A DNA stretch of 64,000 nt, taken from NCBI GenBank assembly GCA_963377175.1, contig CAUJNA010001605.1:1-64000 (forward strand), given 5' to 3'. The notes beneath the pieces are model-generated. The model did not search any database. It saw only the letters and a list, made by a program, of their open reading frames with translations, and had not been told where the DNA came from. The stretch is from Effrenium voratum. Its lineage: Eukaryota; Sar; Dinophyceae; Suessiales; Symbiodiniaceae. The position numbers and the translations under genes were made by a program. Position 1 is the stretch's first letter. Each line of letters begins with the position of its first letter. Below, piece after piece: positions 32,866 through 43,289 of the stretch.

Positions 32866-33150
32866 AATCGGTCGCCCAGATTCTGGGCGACGCTTTTTGG
32901 TCGCCCAGAATCTGGGTGACGCCTGCAAAGCACTTGCCGGGCCAGTGGAGAAAACTTGATTTCAAAGTCGGCTGCAACGTCAGCCAAGCCATGAGTTCTT
33001 TTTCCCCCGAGCTCGGGGGAAGACAAGGGGGTTGAACCCTAAACCCTAAAAGGGTGCAATTTTGGGTGGTAGGGGTGGGCCTCATTCCGCATGGCGCCGT
33101 TGGGCCCTCTACCCTTTCAGGGGAGGGCCCAGGCGCCCCCGCTGTAGACA
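32866..33150. repeat. Palindrome module CCCCCGAGCTCGGGGG, copy 3 of 3
   Basis: Begins with a perfect hairpin GTCGCCCAGA-T-TCTGGGCGAC and a second, imperfect copy of it about 20 bp later. The 16-bp palindrome is at 33004-33019, followed by the GGGCCCTC/GAGGGCCC hairpin and GTAGACACCCTAAA. Confidence 0.85.
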
Positions 33151-33185
33151 CCCTAAACCCTAAACCCTAAACCCTAAACCCTAAA
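33151..33185. repeat. Telomere-type run (CCCTAAA)5, target site of the copia insertion
   Basis: Five exact units. The last TAAA plus G forms the 5-bp target duplication TAAAG (33182-33186) of the copia element. Confidence 0.95.
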
Positions 33186-33186
33186 G

Positions 33187-34399
33187 TGTGAAGAGATGAA
33201 TCTTCAGATGTCTTAAGACAGCCGTCTTGATGGCCTTTTTCATCAGCAATGATGTGTTCGTGTTTTTGCATTTACGAGCTCTTCAAGGAATGCATTTCAA
33301 TTGCAGCAAGCCTGCAATACTGCTTTGAAGCAGAGTTTTGGAGCACGCAGCTCCTGAGCATTTTCCATGGCAAAGTTCTAGGAGAAGTTTGGCGAGTCAT
33401 TTGCGCACAAGTGTTTATACCAACATTTGCCTTCATATTTGCTGTTGTGTGGACAAGTCCATACAGTTTGGTGTGCAGATTTGATTGGTGAGAACGACAG
33501 CTCGATTGAGCAGCTTGCATGGAAGTTGTGCTCGTTTTACATTTGGCAGATGCAGTGCATGGGAGTGTTTCGTCAGTTCATCTGACGTATGGTGACCATT
33601 TGCCTTGAGAACGTGCGCAATCAATTTGTCAATGCATTACAATTTGATTGCAGAGATTGATAGCTCAAATGAGCTACATACATATGGTATAAAGTGCATT
33701 GACCATTCGCAACATTCGTGTGCGAAAGTGGCAGCATGGTGTTTGGTTCGGTTCTCTGGATATGGGGAACACCCCAAGGTTTCGTGCTGTGCAATGGCAG
33801 CATTTCAGAGTCTTGATTTCTTTTCTGAAAGCGAGAGATTGGGACGCGATCTATGTCTCGAGATCCGATGATACCATTCTGGAATTTGGCAGAGAGCAGC
33901 GCGCTTACGCGCGCAACTTCGTGAGCCAGTGTTGCAATTAGCGCAAGTCGTGCGCGCAATTCTTGGAACCACTGTGATGGTCACATGTCATGACCATTAG
34001 GTTGTACAGTTGCGAGTTGTGGAATTGACATGAATTTGGATGTCAGCTTGCCGCAGACATGTTGCATGTGAACCCAATTCATTGTTTGGCAGTTTGCAAA
34101 CCACGTGTAGTTGTGAACAGCCAATTTGTAAACATTTGTGGAAACGTGTGCAGAAGCCAAGGTGAGTGATTGCACTTGGCATATGCGTTGGCTCAAGGCC
34201 GACTCGGTTCGTAAGTCTTGAGTGGATCAAAGATCCACGCGCGGCGGGCCCCGCCATTGAGGTCCACGTACAGCCGGCAGAGTTGTGTACGAGAGGAGGA
34301 AAAGTGCACAGCTTGCTTGAACTTTCGGAACCACTGCGCGACTTTTTGTTCACACTGTGAACCTGGATATACTACGTATTTGGGTTTGACAGTTTCGCA
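33187..34399 (+). repeat. Left LTR
   Basis: TG...CA ends, 1213 bp. Contains a TATAAA at 33688-33693 conserved in the right LTR (42386-42391). It differs from the right LTR by substitutions and many 1-8-bp indels, so the insertion is not recent. Confidence 0.93.
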
Positions 34400-34415
34400 T
34401 GGTAGCGGAGCTCGG
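34400..34415 (+). promoter_or_regulatory. Primer-binding site
   Basis: TGGTAGCGGAGCTCGG starts at the base after the left LTR. TGGTAGC is complementary to a tRNA 3' end reading GCTACCA, compatible with a methionine tRNA (inference). Confidence 0.7.
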
Positions 34416-34444
34416 TGCTCCAGCAGAATACAGACAGCTACACC

Positions 34445-37400
34445 ATGGCAGATGGTGCAGAAGAGGATGCTCGTAGTAGGTCCTCACACGGACATGGAGA
34501 CCAAGCAGCAGGAGCAGATGTGGCAGAACTTGCTTCTCAAATACGGCAGCTTGCTCAGACAATGCAGAACATGATGGTGCAACAAGCGCAACTGCAGCAG
34601 TTTGTTATACAGAACGTGAGTGCGCAACAGCAGGCAGCACAGCAGAATGTGTTTCAGCAGAAGGGAGTGCAGCCTCAAGAAGGTTCACAAGGACCCGGAA
34701 ATGTGGTGCGACCACCCGGTTTGGATCAGGCAGAAGCTCAGCAACAGCAGGCTAGTGCGGGAATTCCACAAGGTGCCACGCCAGTGAGAGTGCAGGGACC
34801 AATCCCGCAGCCGCCACCTGGAGATGGAAGAGTCCCTGGGTATGAAACGCCTAAGAGGTCCCCAGCGGATCATGGTTTCTTCAGCCCTGAACCACAGAGG
34901 CAAGTGGCGACACCGCCATCTCAGCATGGATCGCACGACTCTTTCGGCATGGTTGGGGAATTTATCTGACAAATATCCTCGAGAAGTGCAGATGTCAGTG
35001 AAGATGATGCAGCCTATCAGGCAAGAGACACTGTCAGCAGCAGAAGCTACAAGAAGTATTCGGTTGTATAGTTTGATTTGCCAGTTGTTTGCGGAACATC
35101 CCAAAGTTTCAGGCATCATCAGTGCCTATAGTGAGGGCACCGATGTTACCAATCATTGTGGTTATGAAGTTCTCAGGTTGCTTGCACAGGAGTATGCCCT
35201 TCGATCGAGATCGGAAGGACTTTTCTTTCGCAATGAGTTCTTGGGAAAAGCGTATAATCAGCCCACAGTTTCAGAGATGTTGACCGCCTTTGACACGGAC
35301 GTGGCCAGGTATCAGCGCTTGATCAACAGTTTGCCTCAAGATCAAGATCGTGAAGCCCTCAGACTGAACGATGCAGACAAGAGTTTGGTTTTGCTGAGAA
35401 GCCTTCCCAATAGATGCAGAGACCATGTGATTGTGTTCAGCACTGATGATTTTCAGACTATTCGGAGAGTGGCTATTGAGTTTGAGCGAAAGCACCGCAT
35501 TTGGGAGACACCTCTGTCACATGGCAAGATGAAAGAGTTGCTTGGTGATGATGCAGCTGAAGGAACAGCTGATGGAAGTTTGGCAGCTCTGTCAACGACA
35601 GAGACGAGAACTTGCTACTTGTGTGGCAAGCAGGGGCATTTAGCCCGTGAGTGCAGACAAGCAGATGCCATGGCGAAGAGAGAGAAGTTCGTTTGCCACA
35701 ATTGTGGCAAGGAAGGACATTTCTCCGCCAACTGCCCGCAGAAGAAGGGAAAAGGCAAGGGCAAGGGAGACGGAAAGTCTTCAAAAGGAAAAGGGAAAGG
35801 ATATGGAAAGGCCCAGAAGGGCAAGAGCAAAGGCAAGGAGAAAGGATCCAAAGGGAAGAAAGGCAAGATGAATGAGTATCTTGACGAGAGCTGGAATGAG
35901 AGTGAATGGTGGTCACAGAGTGACGCTTGGACGCCGAATGAGAGTGACTGGTGGGACAATGAGTGGATGCATGAGCAGCAGGGCCAGTATGAGCCCGGTG
36001 AGAGCCAGGATCCGACTCAGAGTGAAGAGACTCCCGTTTTGTCGCAGGTGTTGTGTATGCCTCTTGTGAAGGAGAGTGAGAACGTGTTGGATGAGAGCAT
36101 GATTCAGCAGTTTTCAGGTCTGAGAAAGACCAATTACAGCATGTTGTGGTTACTGGATTCCGGCGCTTCGTCTCATGTGATTTCCGAGCAGTACTTACAT
36201 TTGTATGAGGTGTTGGAAGAGAGACAAGCGGCAGCTACGTTTTCCACAGCCGAAGGGAATTCAGTGTGCATGAATCGCATCGTTCGTATTGCTTTGCATT
36301 TCAAAGTTGGCAAGCAGGCTGTTCGATGCGAACTCGAAGTGTTTGTTGGAAAGGTGCAGCACAACATCTTGTCTGTAGGAGCTCTGGTGGAGAAGGGTTG
36401 GTGTTTTTCAATGGACAGCACTGGGGCCGAGTTGACTTTGAAGCAGACAAGTATTGCTGTTGTTTTCCTTTCTGGATGCCCTTGGATTCAATCCTTTCGA
36501 CCGCGGACGGCTGTTCGCAGCCGCGATTCCACTGGAATGCGCGATGTGGAGATGCCAGATGCTTATCCTAGTTGCAAGTCTTTTCAGTGGAGCTCGGTGC
36601 CGCCATCCCTTGGATTGAACCAGATGCATTTTTGCAACCACCACAACTGCCAGATACAACATCAACATGGTCTTCAACCTGTCAACCAACAGAAACAGAC
36701 CTCACAATCAATTTGCAACAGTTTGTCAGTTGTGCGCGAGGCTCATGGTTTTACGACTCATGGTGCGGCGTTACAGCATGACCACATGTCACGACAGCAG
36801 CCAGCAACATCCACGACAACCCATTCCTGTTTGAAGACAGTGCAACCAACCAAGTCAGTGAAGCAGCATGTGAAGTTCAACTTGCACCCGCAGGAGCATG
36901 TGTGTCCCATGGATTCGGAGCCTGTTGTTTCTGCAGATGAGTGCACCTTGAATGCCTTCAAGTCAGACGTGCCACTTGAAGTTCATGTCCAGCGAGGTCA
37001 TTATCCGTTTGATTCCAAGTGTCCAGAGTGTAAAGCATGTCACAGCACTTCGCATTCTCGGAGAAGGGTGGAGACACCTTGTGATCTGCAGGCAGACTTT
37101 GCTTATGCATTCGGGCAACGGATTTTGGTTTTGTGGCACAGTCAGTCTGGACATTTGATTGGCATTGTGACCAAGGCCAATATTGATCAGACTCGAACTC
37201 AAATTCGCTTGTTCTTTGAGTCATTGGGCTTGACAGGACATGGTGATCCACTCTCCATTGTGACGGATAAGGAGGATGCTGTGAGCAAGCTCATACGGGG
37301 CACTGACCTCGGAGGCCGACACGTGAACTACGTCAAGGCTCAGCCACAAGGCCATCAGGCCGTGGGTGGCGCTGAGAGAAGTGTGAGAGCTGTCCACGAA

Positions 37401-37574
37401 GGACTTGCTAAGCTGAATTTACAATTGCGCAAAGGCAGCTTGAAGATTTCTTGCAGTGAGGATGCAGTGCAAACTGCATTGAACTATGTCTGTCTTTGCC
37501 ACAATGTTTTCAACAAGCCATTTGGTTTGCACACGCCCGTTGAAGAGCTGCAGCAGCGAGATCTGCCTGTTTGA
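34445..37574 (+). CDS. Copia Gag-protease-integrase (one frameshift)
   Basis: ATG at 34445 (MADGAEEDARSRSSHG). The glutamine-rich N-terminus runs to about 34950, where the frame shifts. Gag then continues with LSAWLGNLSDKYP and FFRNEFLGKAYNQPTVSEM. There are two CCHC knuckles, CYLCGKQGHLAREC (35612-35653) and CHNCGKEGHFSANC (35694-35735), then a K/G-rich basic stretch and an acidic tryptophan-rich stretch. Protease: LLDSGASSH near 36157. The integrase has a zinc-binding HVQRGHYPFDSKCPEC and acidic residues in DLQADFA, SIVTDKEDAV and GGAERSVRAV, the expected D,D,E spacing order. A TGA at 37572-37574 interrupts the frame, which then continues without a shift. Gag packages RNA, protease matures the particle and integrase inserts the cDNA. 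Confidence 0.9.
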
Positions 37575-40200
37575 GCCTCAGCAGTGTACATGTCTCATGT
37601 TCTTGCAGAACTTCCAGACAGTGTGAGAGATGCAGATGGTCCTCGCTTTGAGAAAGCTGTGTATTTGCATTTGCCACTTGGAGGTAAGCTTGGTCACATG
37701 TGCATGTATAAACTGCCTGGCATGAGCGATTGGAAAGTGTTTCACGCCAAGAGCATCAAGCTCCTCACGCCCATGACCTTTGAAGATCGACCCACAGGTC
37801 TGTGTGATGCTTTGCCAGCTGATGCGGCACCAGCCTCAAGTGACGTTGTGCAACCAGTTGAGCAGACCGCAGTTTCTGAGCAAGCCACTGCAGATTTTGA
37901 CATGTCCTCAAACCCCCCGTTTCAGTGGTATCAAGAGCACGGAAAAACCGAACGGTGTATTGCATGTCAAAAGGGGGTGAAGGGCAGAGTTCACTCAAAG
38001 GCATGCAAAGCGCTATCGTGCTTGGCTGGAGACTGAACGCAACAAGTTGCAGGGAGGTGCAGCAAGTGGTGCAGGTGCAGTTGCAGCTTCAGGCTCAGGG
38101 TCTGGAGATGTTGTGCCCGCAAGCATGCCAATGGTTCCTGACCCGGACATTGGAATGCCTCAGGAAATCAGTCAGCCAAGCCAGCCGTCTAGGCCCGCGC
38201 AGCCCGGATCAGTGTCTAGCTCAGATGTGCCTATGGATTCAGTTGGTCCAGTCAAGAGGCCACGCTCAGCATCAGTTTCTGGCAGTGCAAACATGGACAT
38301 TGACATGCAGGAGGCGAATGTGCCAGCAAATCCGCATGAAGACCCAGGCGCGACTGCAGTTGAGCAAGGAGAAGAAATGGACATTGTGGAAGACGATGAG
38401 AAGATGTCCATGTTTTATTCTTTTGTTCATGAGATTGTGCCTGAACCTTCTTTTCTGAGTGTTGCTACAGGGACTTTCAGGCGAAATGCCACTTACGAAG
38501 GGTCAGCTACGCGCAAGGTCAAGTTGTGCGGCGCTGAGGTGATCGTCAGTGTGCCTACTAACTGTTGTGATGAGTCTGGAAACCACTTGGATGGAGTTTT
38601 GGCAACAGATGGAATTTGCGTGGAGTACACTCACATGAGCACCAAAGATGTGGGACGCCCTGTGAAAGAGCCAGAAGCCGCAGCGTTGGCCAAAGAGTGG
38701 GGCATTCGCATCATTGGTTGCAGATGGGTTTTCAAGAGCAAACCTCCTGGAGTCAGATCTCGGTGTGTGGTGCAGGACGTTGCTCATCAAGGAGCTGGAT
38801 CCGCGTCTAGCTTGGGTTTCAGCAGTCCTACAGCTTCAGCAGATGCTATGAGGTTGGCATTGGCAATGGCAGCTGAGTATGACATGTCAATTTTGTCTGG
38901 AGATGTATCAGCAGCCTTCATGGCCAGTCCACTTCCGAGGAACGTCAAGGCAATTGTGAGAATGCCACCTGGAACAAGGTTCGCTGATGATGGTTCGCCG
39001 GTGTTCATGGTGCTCAGCAAGGCTATGAATGGCCTGAGACCAGCTAGTTTGGCATGGACAAAGCATTTCTCCAGTTTGGCTAAGAAGAATCTGAATTTGA
39101 GCTCCAACCCGGTGGAGCCAACATGCTTTGTGGGATATTTCCATCAAAAGGGCATGGATGACGTTCAATTTTCACAGCAAGCGAAAATGATGATTGTGCT
39201 CTATGTGGATGATATTCTTTTCTTATCCAATTCTCAGATTCGAAATCGTGCAGCTTTGCAGATTTTGGTGAACGCAGGACTTGAATTGCGGGAAACAGGA
39301 GACCTTGGATCTTCAGCCGAAGGTGGAGGCCAAATTGAGTTTCTCAGCAGAGTTTTGCAGCGAGAACCTGGAGAGAACACAATAAGTGTGGCATACAAAA
39401 CTGAGTACTACAAGGGCATTGCGGAGATGAAACTGGCAGCTGGATTGAAGCCAATTGGCTCTATTCCTCAGATCAAGCAGCATCTGGATGCAGCAGACGA
39501 GCAGTCAAAGCGTGATTTGGATGATGAGATGGCGACTCAGTACAGATGCTTGCTGGGGAAGATTGCTTGGTTGGCGCCTTTTCGGCCGGATTTGGCTTCA
39601 GCAATTTCCATGTTGTCAGTGGGCCAGGCAAAACCACAGTTGCGGCATGAGAGAGGTTTTGAAGCAGCTGACTCGGTATGTGCTGGCCACCGCGAATGCG
39701 AGAATGGTATTCCCAAGCCCTTATGTAGGAGTGTTTGCCACCAGATGACACCCGAGCACATTGTGGACTGAATGTGATGACAGATGCATCATTTGCTCCA
39801 ATGTCAGCATTGCAGAGAAAGTCAGTCACGGGCACGGTGGCTATCTGGTTGAATTCCGTGGTATCTTTTTCGTCGAGATTGCAGTCAACAGTTTCTTTGT
39901 CTTCAGCCGAGGCCGAGCTCACGGCGATTCAAGAAGCATGTTGCCAGGCGCAGTCTTTGATGTATCTTACGGGATTTCTGTTGTCTGAGGACCCGTCCCG
40001 TGAGGATGAGGATTTTTCGCAGCAGGTTCCAGCAGCCAACATTTTTACTGATTCTCGTGCAGCATGCGACGCACTGAAGCGACTGGATGTGCAACGAAAG
40101 CTGAGGCACGCCGACATCCGTTGGTGCTATGTGCGAGGGCTGATTGAGAATGAAGTGATTTATGTAGGTTGGTTGTCTGGATCGACCAATTTGGCAGATT
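37575..40200 (+). pseudogene. Copia reverse transcriptase and RNase H (frameshifted)
   Basis: In frame with the upstream part to about 38010 (YMSHVLAELPDSVRDADGP, FEKAVYLHLPLGGK), then a shift into KRYRAWLETERNKLQ. A low-complexity S/P/M-rich linker precedes the RVT_2-type domain: IRIIGCRWVFKSKPP, LSGDVSAAFMASPLPRN, AMNGLRPASLAWTKHFSSL and catalytic LYVDDILFLSN (YVDD at 39202-39213). Frame changes near 39645 and 39740 lead to RNase H with MTDASFAP, SSAEAELTAIQEA, IFTDSRAACDALKR and RHADIRWCYVRG. The catalytic residues are present, so the damage is frameshift rather than loss of active sites. Confidence 0.9.
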
Positions 40201-41170
40201 TGTTCACCAAGGTGCTTTCTGGAGAACATTTCATTTCCTTCAGAAGTCGATGTGGAGTGCTAATTTATGGTCCCTCCATTGAGATGACAATTCCGAGCAA
40301 GGCAGCCAAAGCCAAGAGTTCAGGTGGACGATCTTCAAGCAAGGCTGGATCAGATTCCGAGTGGGATGAGTACTTCGAGACATCTCACGAAGGATCTGAC
40401 GAAGATCCCGAGGATCTCATGCCTGTTGGAGATATGCATATTGCTTCAGTGATTCAGGAGTCGCCCCCTGAGTGGCAGATCACGCCAGATGTGAATTTCT
40501 TGCTCGTTGAGATTTGTTGTTTTGCAGATTCGCCTTTGTCCGCTCATTTTGAGTCAATGTCAGCATGCAAAGCCTGGAGAGTCCTCGAGGAACATGATTT
40601 TCGGCTCATCAGTACGGTCTTCAAGCTTGAGAAGTGCATCGTCAAAGCCAGAAAGGTCAACCCCAAGGTGCAGATCTGGTTGCATTTCTCGTTGCCCTGT
40701 TCTGGAGGATCCCGGCTGATGCAGCGCAAGTGCATCAAAGAGGTCGCATTGCTTTCAGGCGGATGCTGGCAAGCGCAAAGATTTTGCTCAGATCTTTGAA
40801 GCCAGACAATCAAGATCAGGCCAGTTTTGAGCTTTCTGCAACGTGCGCATACTGGAAGTGGCGAACAGTGCATCGGTTGAGGATGACAATTTCGCCATTG
40901 ACATGGTTTGCAGCATGCCCCAAGTTGTGTGCTATGAGTGAAGGACAGGTGAGTGCTGGACGACCGCCTTTGTCCAAGACATGGAGGATCATTTCCACGT
41001 CACCTCACGTGACCACGCGTTTGGCACAGTTTGAGGAGTGCAGGCATGAAAGCCACACCAAGCCCAAGTACGATGCAACTTCCAGATATCCGAGGAGCCT
41101 CATCAAGGCTTTGTGTCAGGGCATTGTGGCAGCCGACTCTATTGTGCCGGATTGCGATCGAATGTGGTAA
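40201..41170 (+). pseudogene. C-terminal extension of copia polyprotein beyond RNase H
   Basis: After LADLFTKVLSGEHF, which normally ends copia RNase H, coding continues: an S/K-rich and acidic linker, then VNFLLVEICCFADSPLSAHF, IWLHFSLPCSGGS, and after a frameshift ATCAYWKWRTV and TWRIISTSPHVTTRLAQFE with CRHESHT. I recall a similar block (VEVCCGP...PCTGGS...EWP...YW...KPWRI...C.H.H) behind RNase H in dinoflagellate copia proteins (memory, unverified). The CSGGS/PC loop and the N-terminal glycine/acid pattern weakly resemble a Rossmann-type methyltransferase, but no function is established. One frameshift lies near 40700-40760 and others are possible. Confidence 0.6.
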
Positions 41171-41450
41171 AAGGAGAGAGAGAGCCCCGTGTCTTGTTTG
41201 TCCATTAGCTGATGTTTGCGTTCATCGACGGCATGTTTCATTTCAGTTAGTGCTATGTGTGTGCGAGATGATTTCTGTTTGCAGTGACTGTTTGGTGATG
41301 CGCAGCAATGATTCATCAGTTGAAAGGGGGACGCATTTTTTGGCATTGAGTATACCGACACGACAACCCAAGCACCACGACACATTCATGAAGTTTGCAA
41401 TTTGCAGTAGTTTTTGCATTTGTGTTTGTTGGCCGCCATTCCGAGCCAGC

Positions 41451-41811
41451 ATGGAGATTGAGATGTTCATTGTGCTGTATACGGCAGCGATCGTTTTGAT
41501 AACTGCAGGAATCTTGAACTGGCGCTTTATCTTCAAGAAATTGTGCTGTTTCCGGAATCTGCTGATCGAGGATTACAAGATTGCTTCTGGAAAGGAGCAA
41601 GATGAGATGTCTTCAGCTTCGAGTAGCGTGGAGACGATTTTGTTCCCAAGTGCCAAGAAGGCCTCTCGAAGGCCTACCAAAGCAGTGTATGTATTTCCGA
41701 ACAGCAAGGAGGTGTATCATCACTCCGAGTGCCATCGCTTGAAGAGAAGAGATGCAGGAACGGGTTAGACTCCGACCGTGCATGAACTGCATGGATTTCT
41801 GGACAGACTAG
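41451..41811 (+). CDS. Small single-pass membrane protein with His/Cys zinc-like motif, last gene of the copia
   Basis: ATG at 41451. Residues about 5-25 (MFIVLYTAAIVLITAGIL) form one hydrophobic helix, followed by a basic stretch (FIFKKLCCF), then S/A/K-rich sequence. The end has VYVFPNSKEVYHHSECHRLK. The frame stops at 41768, but a one-base shift continues RLRPCMNCMDFWTD to a TAG at 41809-41811, completing an H-x3-C ... C-x2-C set that would suit zinc binding. It lies between the polyprotein and the polypurine tract, where envelope-like genes sit in some LTR elements. There is no sequence evidence that it is an envelope protein. Confidence 0.6.
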
Positions 41812-41860
41812 CGCCAGAGATTTGAGCACGAGGTATGCATGGACGTGGCAGTCTTAATCC

Positions 41861-41869
41861 AAAAGGGGG
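41861..41869 (+). promoter_or_regulatory. Polypurine tract
   Basis: AAAAGGGGG directly before the TG of the right LTR; the usual primer for plus-strand DNA synthesis. Confidence 0.85.
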
Positions 41870-43112
41870 TGTGAAGAGATGAATCTTCAGATGTCTTAAG
41901 ACAGCCGTCTTGATGACAAGCCTTTTTCATCAGCAATGATGTGTTCGTGTTTTTGCATTTACGAGCTCTTCAAGGAATGCATTTCAATTGCAGCAAGCCT
42001 GCAATACTGCTTTGAAGCAGAGTTTTGGAGCACGCAGCTCCTGAGCATTTTTCATGGCAAAGTTCTAGGAGAACTTTGGCGAGTCATTTGTGCACAAGTG
42101 TTTATACCAACATTTGCCTTCATATTTGCTGTTGTGTGGACAAGTCCATACAGTTTGGTGCGCAGATTTGATTGGTGAGAACGACAGCTCGATTGAGCAG
42201 CTTGCATGGAAGTTGTGCTCGTTTTACATTTGGCAGATGCAGTGCATGGGAGTGTTTCGTCATTCAGCTGACGTATGGTGACCAAATTTGCCTTGAGAAC
42301 CGTGCGCAATCAATTTGTCAATGCATTACAAATTTGATTGCAGTGATGATTTATCTTTAAGCTCAAATGAGCTACATACATATGGTATAAAGTGCATTGA
42401 CCATTCGCAACAATTCGTTGCGAAAGTGGCAGCATGGTGGTTGGTGTTTGGTTCGGTTCTCTGGATATGGGGAACACCCCCAAGGTTTCGGCTGAGCAAT
42501 GCACATTTTCCAGAGTCTTGATTTCTTTCTGAAAAGCGAGAGATTGGAGCATCTATTATGTCTCGAAGAATATCCGATGATCCATTCTGGAAAAATTTGG
42601 CAGAGAGCAGCGCGCTACGCGCGCAACTCTTCGTGAGCCAGTGTTGCAATTGCGGTCAAGGTCGTGCGCGCATTCTTGGAGACACTGTGATGGTTCACAT
42701 TCCATGAACCATTAGGTTGTACAGTTGCGAGTTGTGGAATTGACATGAATTTGGATGTCAGCTTGCCGCAGACATGTTGCATGTGAACCCAATTCATTGT
42801 TTGGCAGTTTGCAAACCACGTGTAGTTGTGAACAGCCAATTTGTAAACATTTGTGGAAACGTGTGCAGAAGCCAAGGTGAGTGATTGCACTTGGCATATG
42901 CGTTGGCTCAAGGCCGACTCGGTTCGTGAGTCTTGAGTGGATCAAAGATCCACGCGCGGCGGGCCCCGCCATTGAGGTCCACGTACAGCCGGCAGAGTTG
43001 TGTACGAGAGGAGGAAAAGTGCACAGCTTGCTTGAACTTTCGGAACCACTGCGCGACTTTTTGTTCACACTGTGAACCTGGATATACTACGTATTTGGGT
43101 TTGAGTTTCGCA
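41870..43112 (+). repeat. Right LTR
   Basis: 1243 bp, TGTGAAGAG...TTTCGCA, followed by the target duplication TAAAG at 43113-43117. Confidence 0.93.
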
Positions 43113-43117
43113 TAAAG

Positions 43118-43289
43118 TCTAAGCCGAGCCCGCCAACCCCCTATGGGCGAGGCTGCCGGAGCGCCAGCGGAGCGCCTCTCGTCTCCACAGCCGAGGAGAA
43201 GTCTCCGAGGCAAACTCGGCTGTATAACTAGCCCTGAGCAGTCCTAGCCTTACTCTAGAAAGGTAAAGACCCTAAATCCTACACTTTTT
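43118..43289. other. 3' flank of Helitron-like gene E with hairpin and TAGAAAGGTAAAGACCCTAAA-type motif
   Basis: ACAGCCGAG (43187-43195) is inverted as CTCGGCTGT (43215-43223). The conserved motif is at 43256-43276. On the gene E strand the order is gene end, TTTAGGGTCTTTACC, then hairpin, a layout that could be a Helitron-like 3' terminus (inference). Confidence 0.5.

Larger units (their letters stand above)
33187..43112 (+). mobile_element. Full-length Ty1/copia LTR retrotransposon (9.9 kb), coding region decayed
   Basis: Two LTRs of about 1.2 kb begin TGTGAAGAG and end TTTCGCA. The flanks are an exact 5-bp duplication, TAAAG at 33182-33186 and 43113-43117. A primer-binding site follows the left LTR directly and a purine tract AAAAGGGGG precedes the right LTR directly. 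The domain order (Gag with zinc knuckles, protease, integrase, reverse transcriptase, RNase H) is the copia order. Downstream of RNase H are about 1.5 kb of extra coding sequence with two further recognisable parts. At least four frameshifts and one in-frame stop make this copy probably inactive. It inserted in a telomere-like run. Confidence 0.95.

Noticed and set aside
33688..33693. TATAAA in the LTR as a proven promoter
   Set aside because: It is conserved in both LTRs and may act as one, but dinoflagellate genes often lack TATA boxes, so it is noted only as a candidate.
34400..34470. tRNA gene at the copia primer site
   Set aside because: Only the primer-complementary stretch is present; no cloverleaf.
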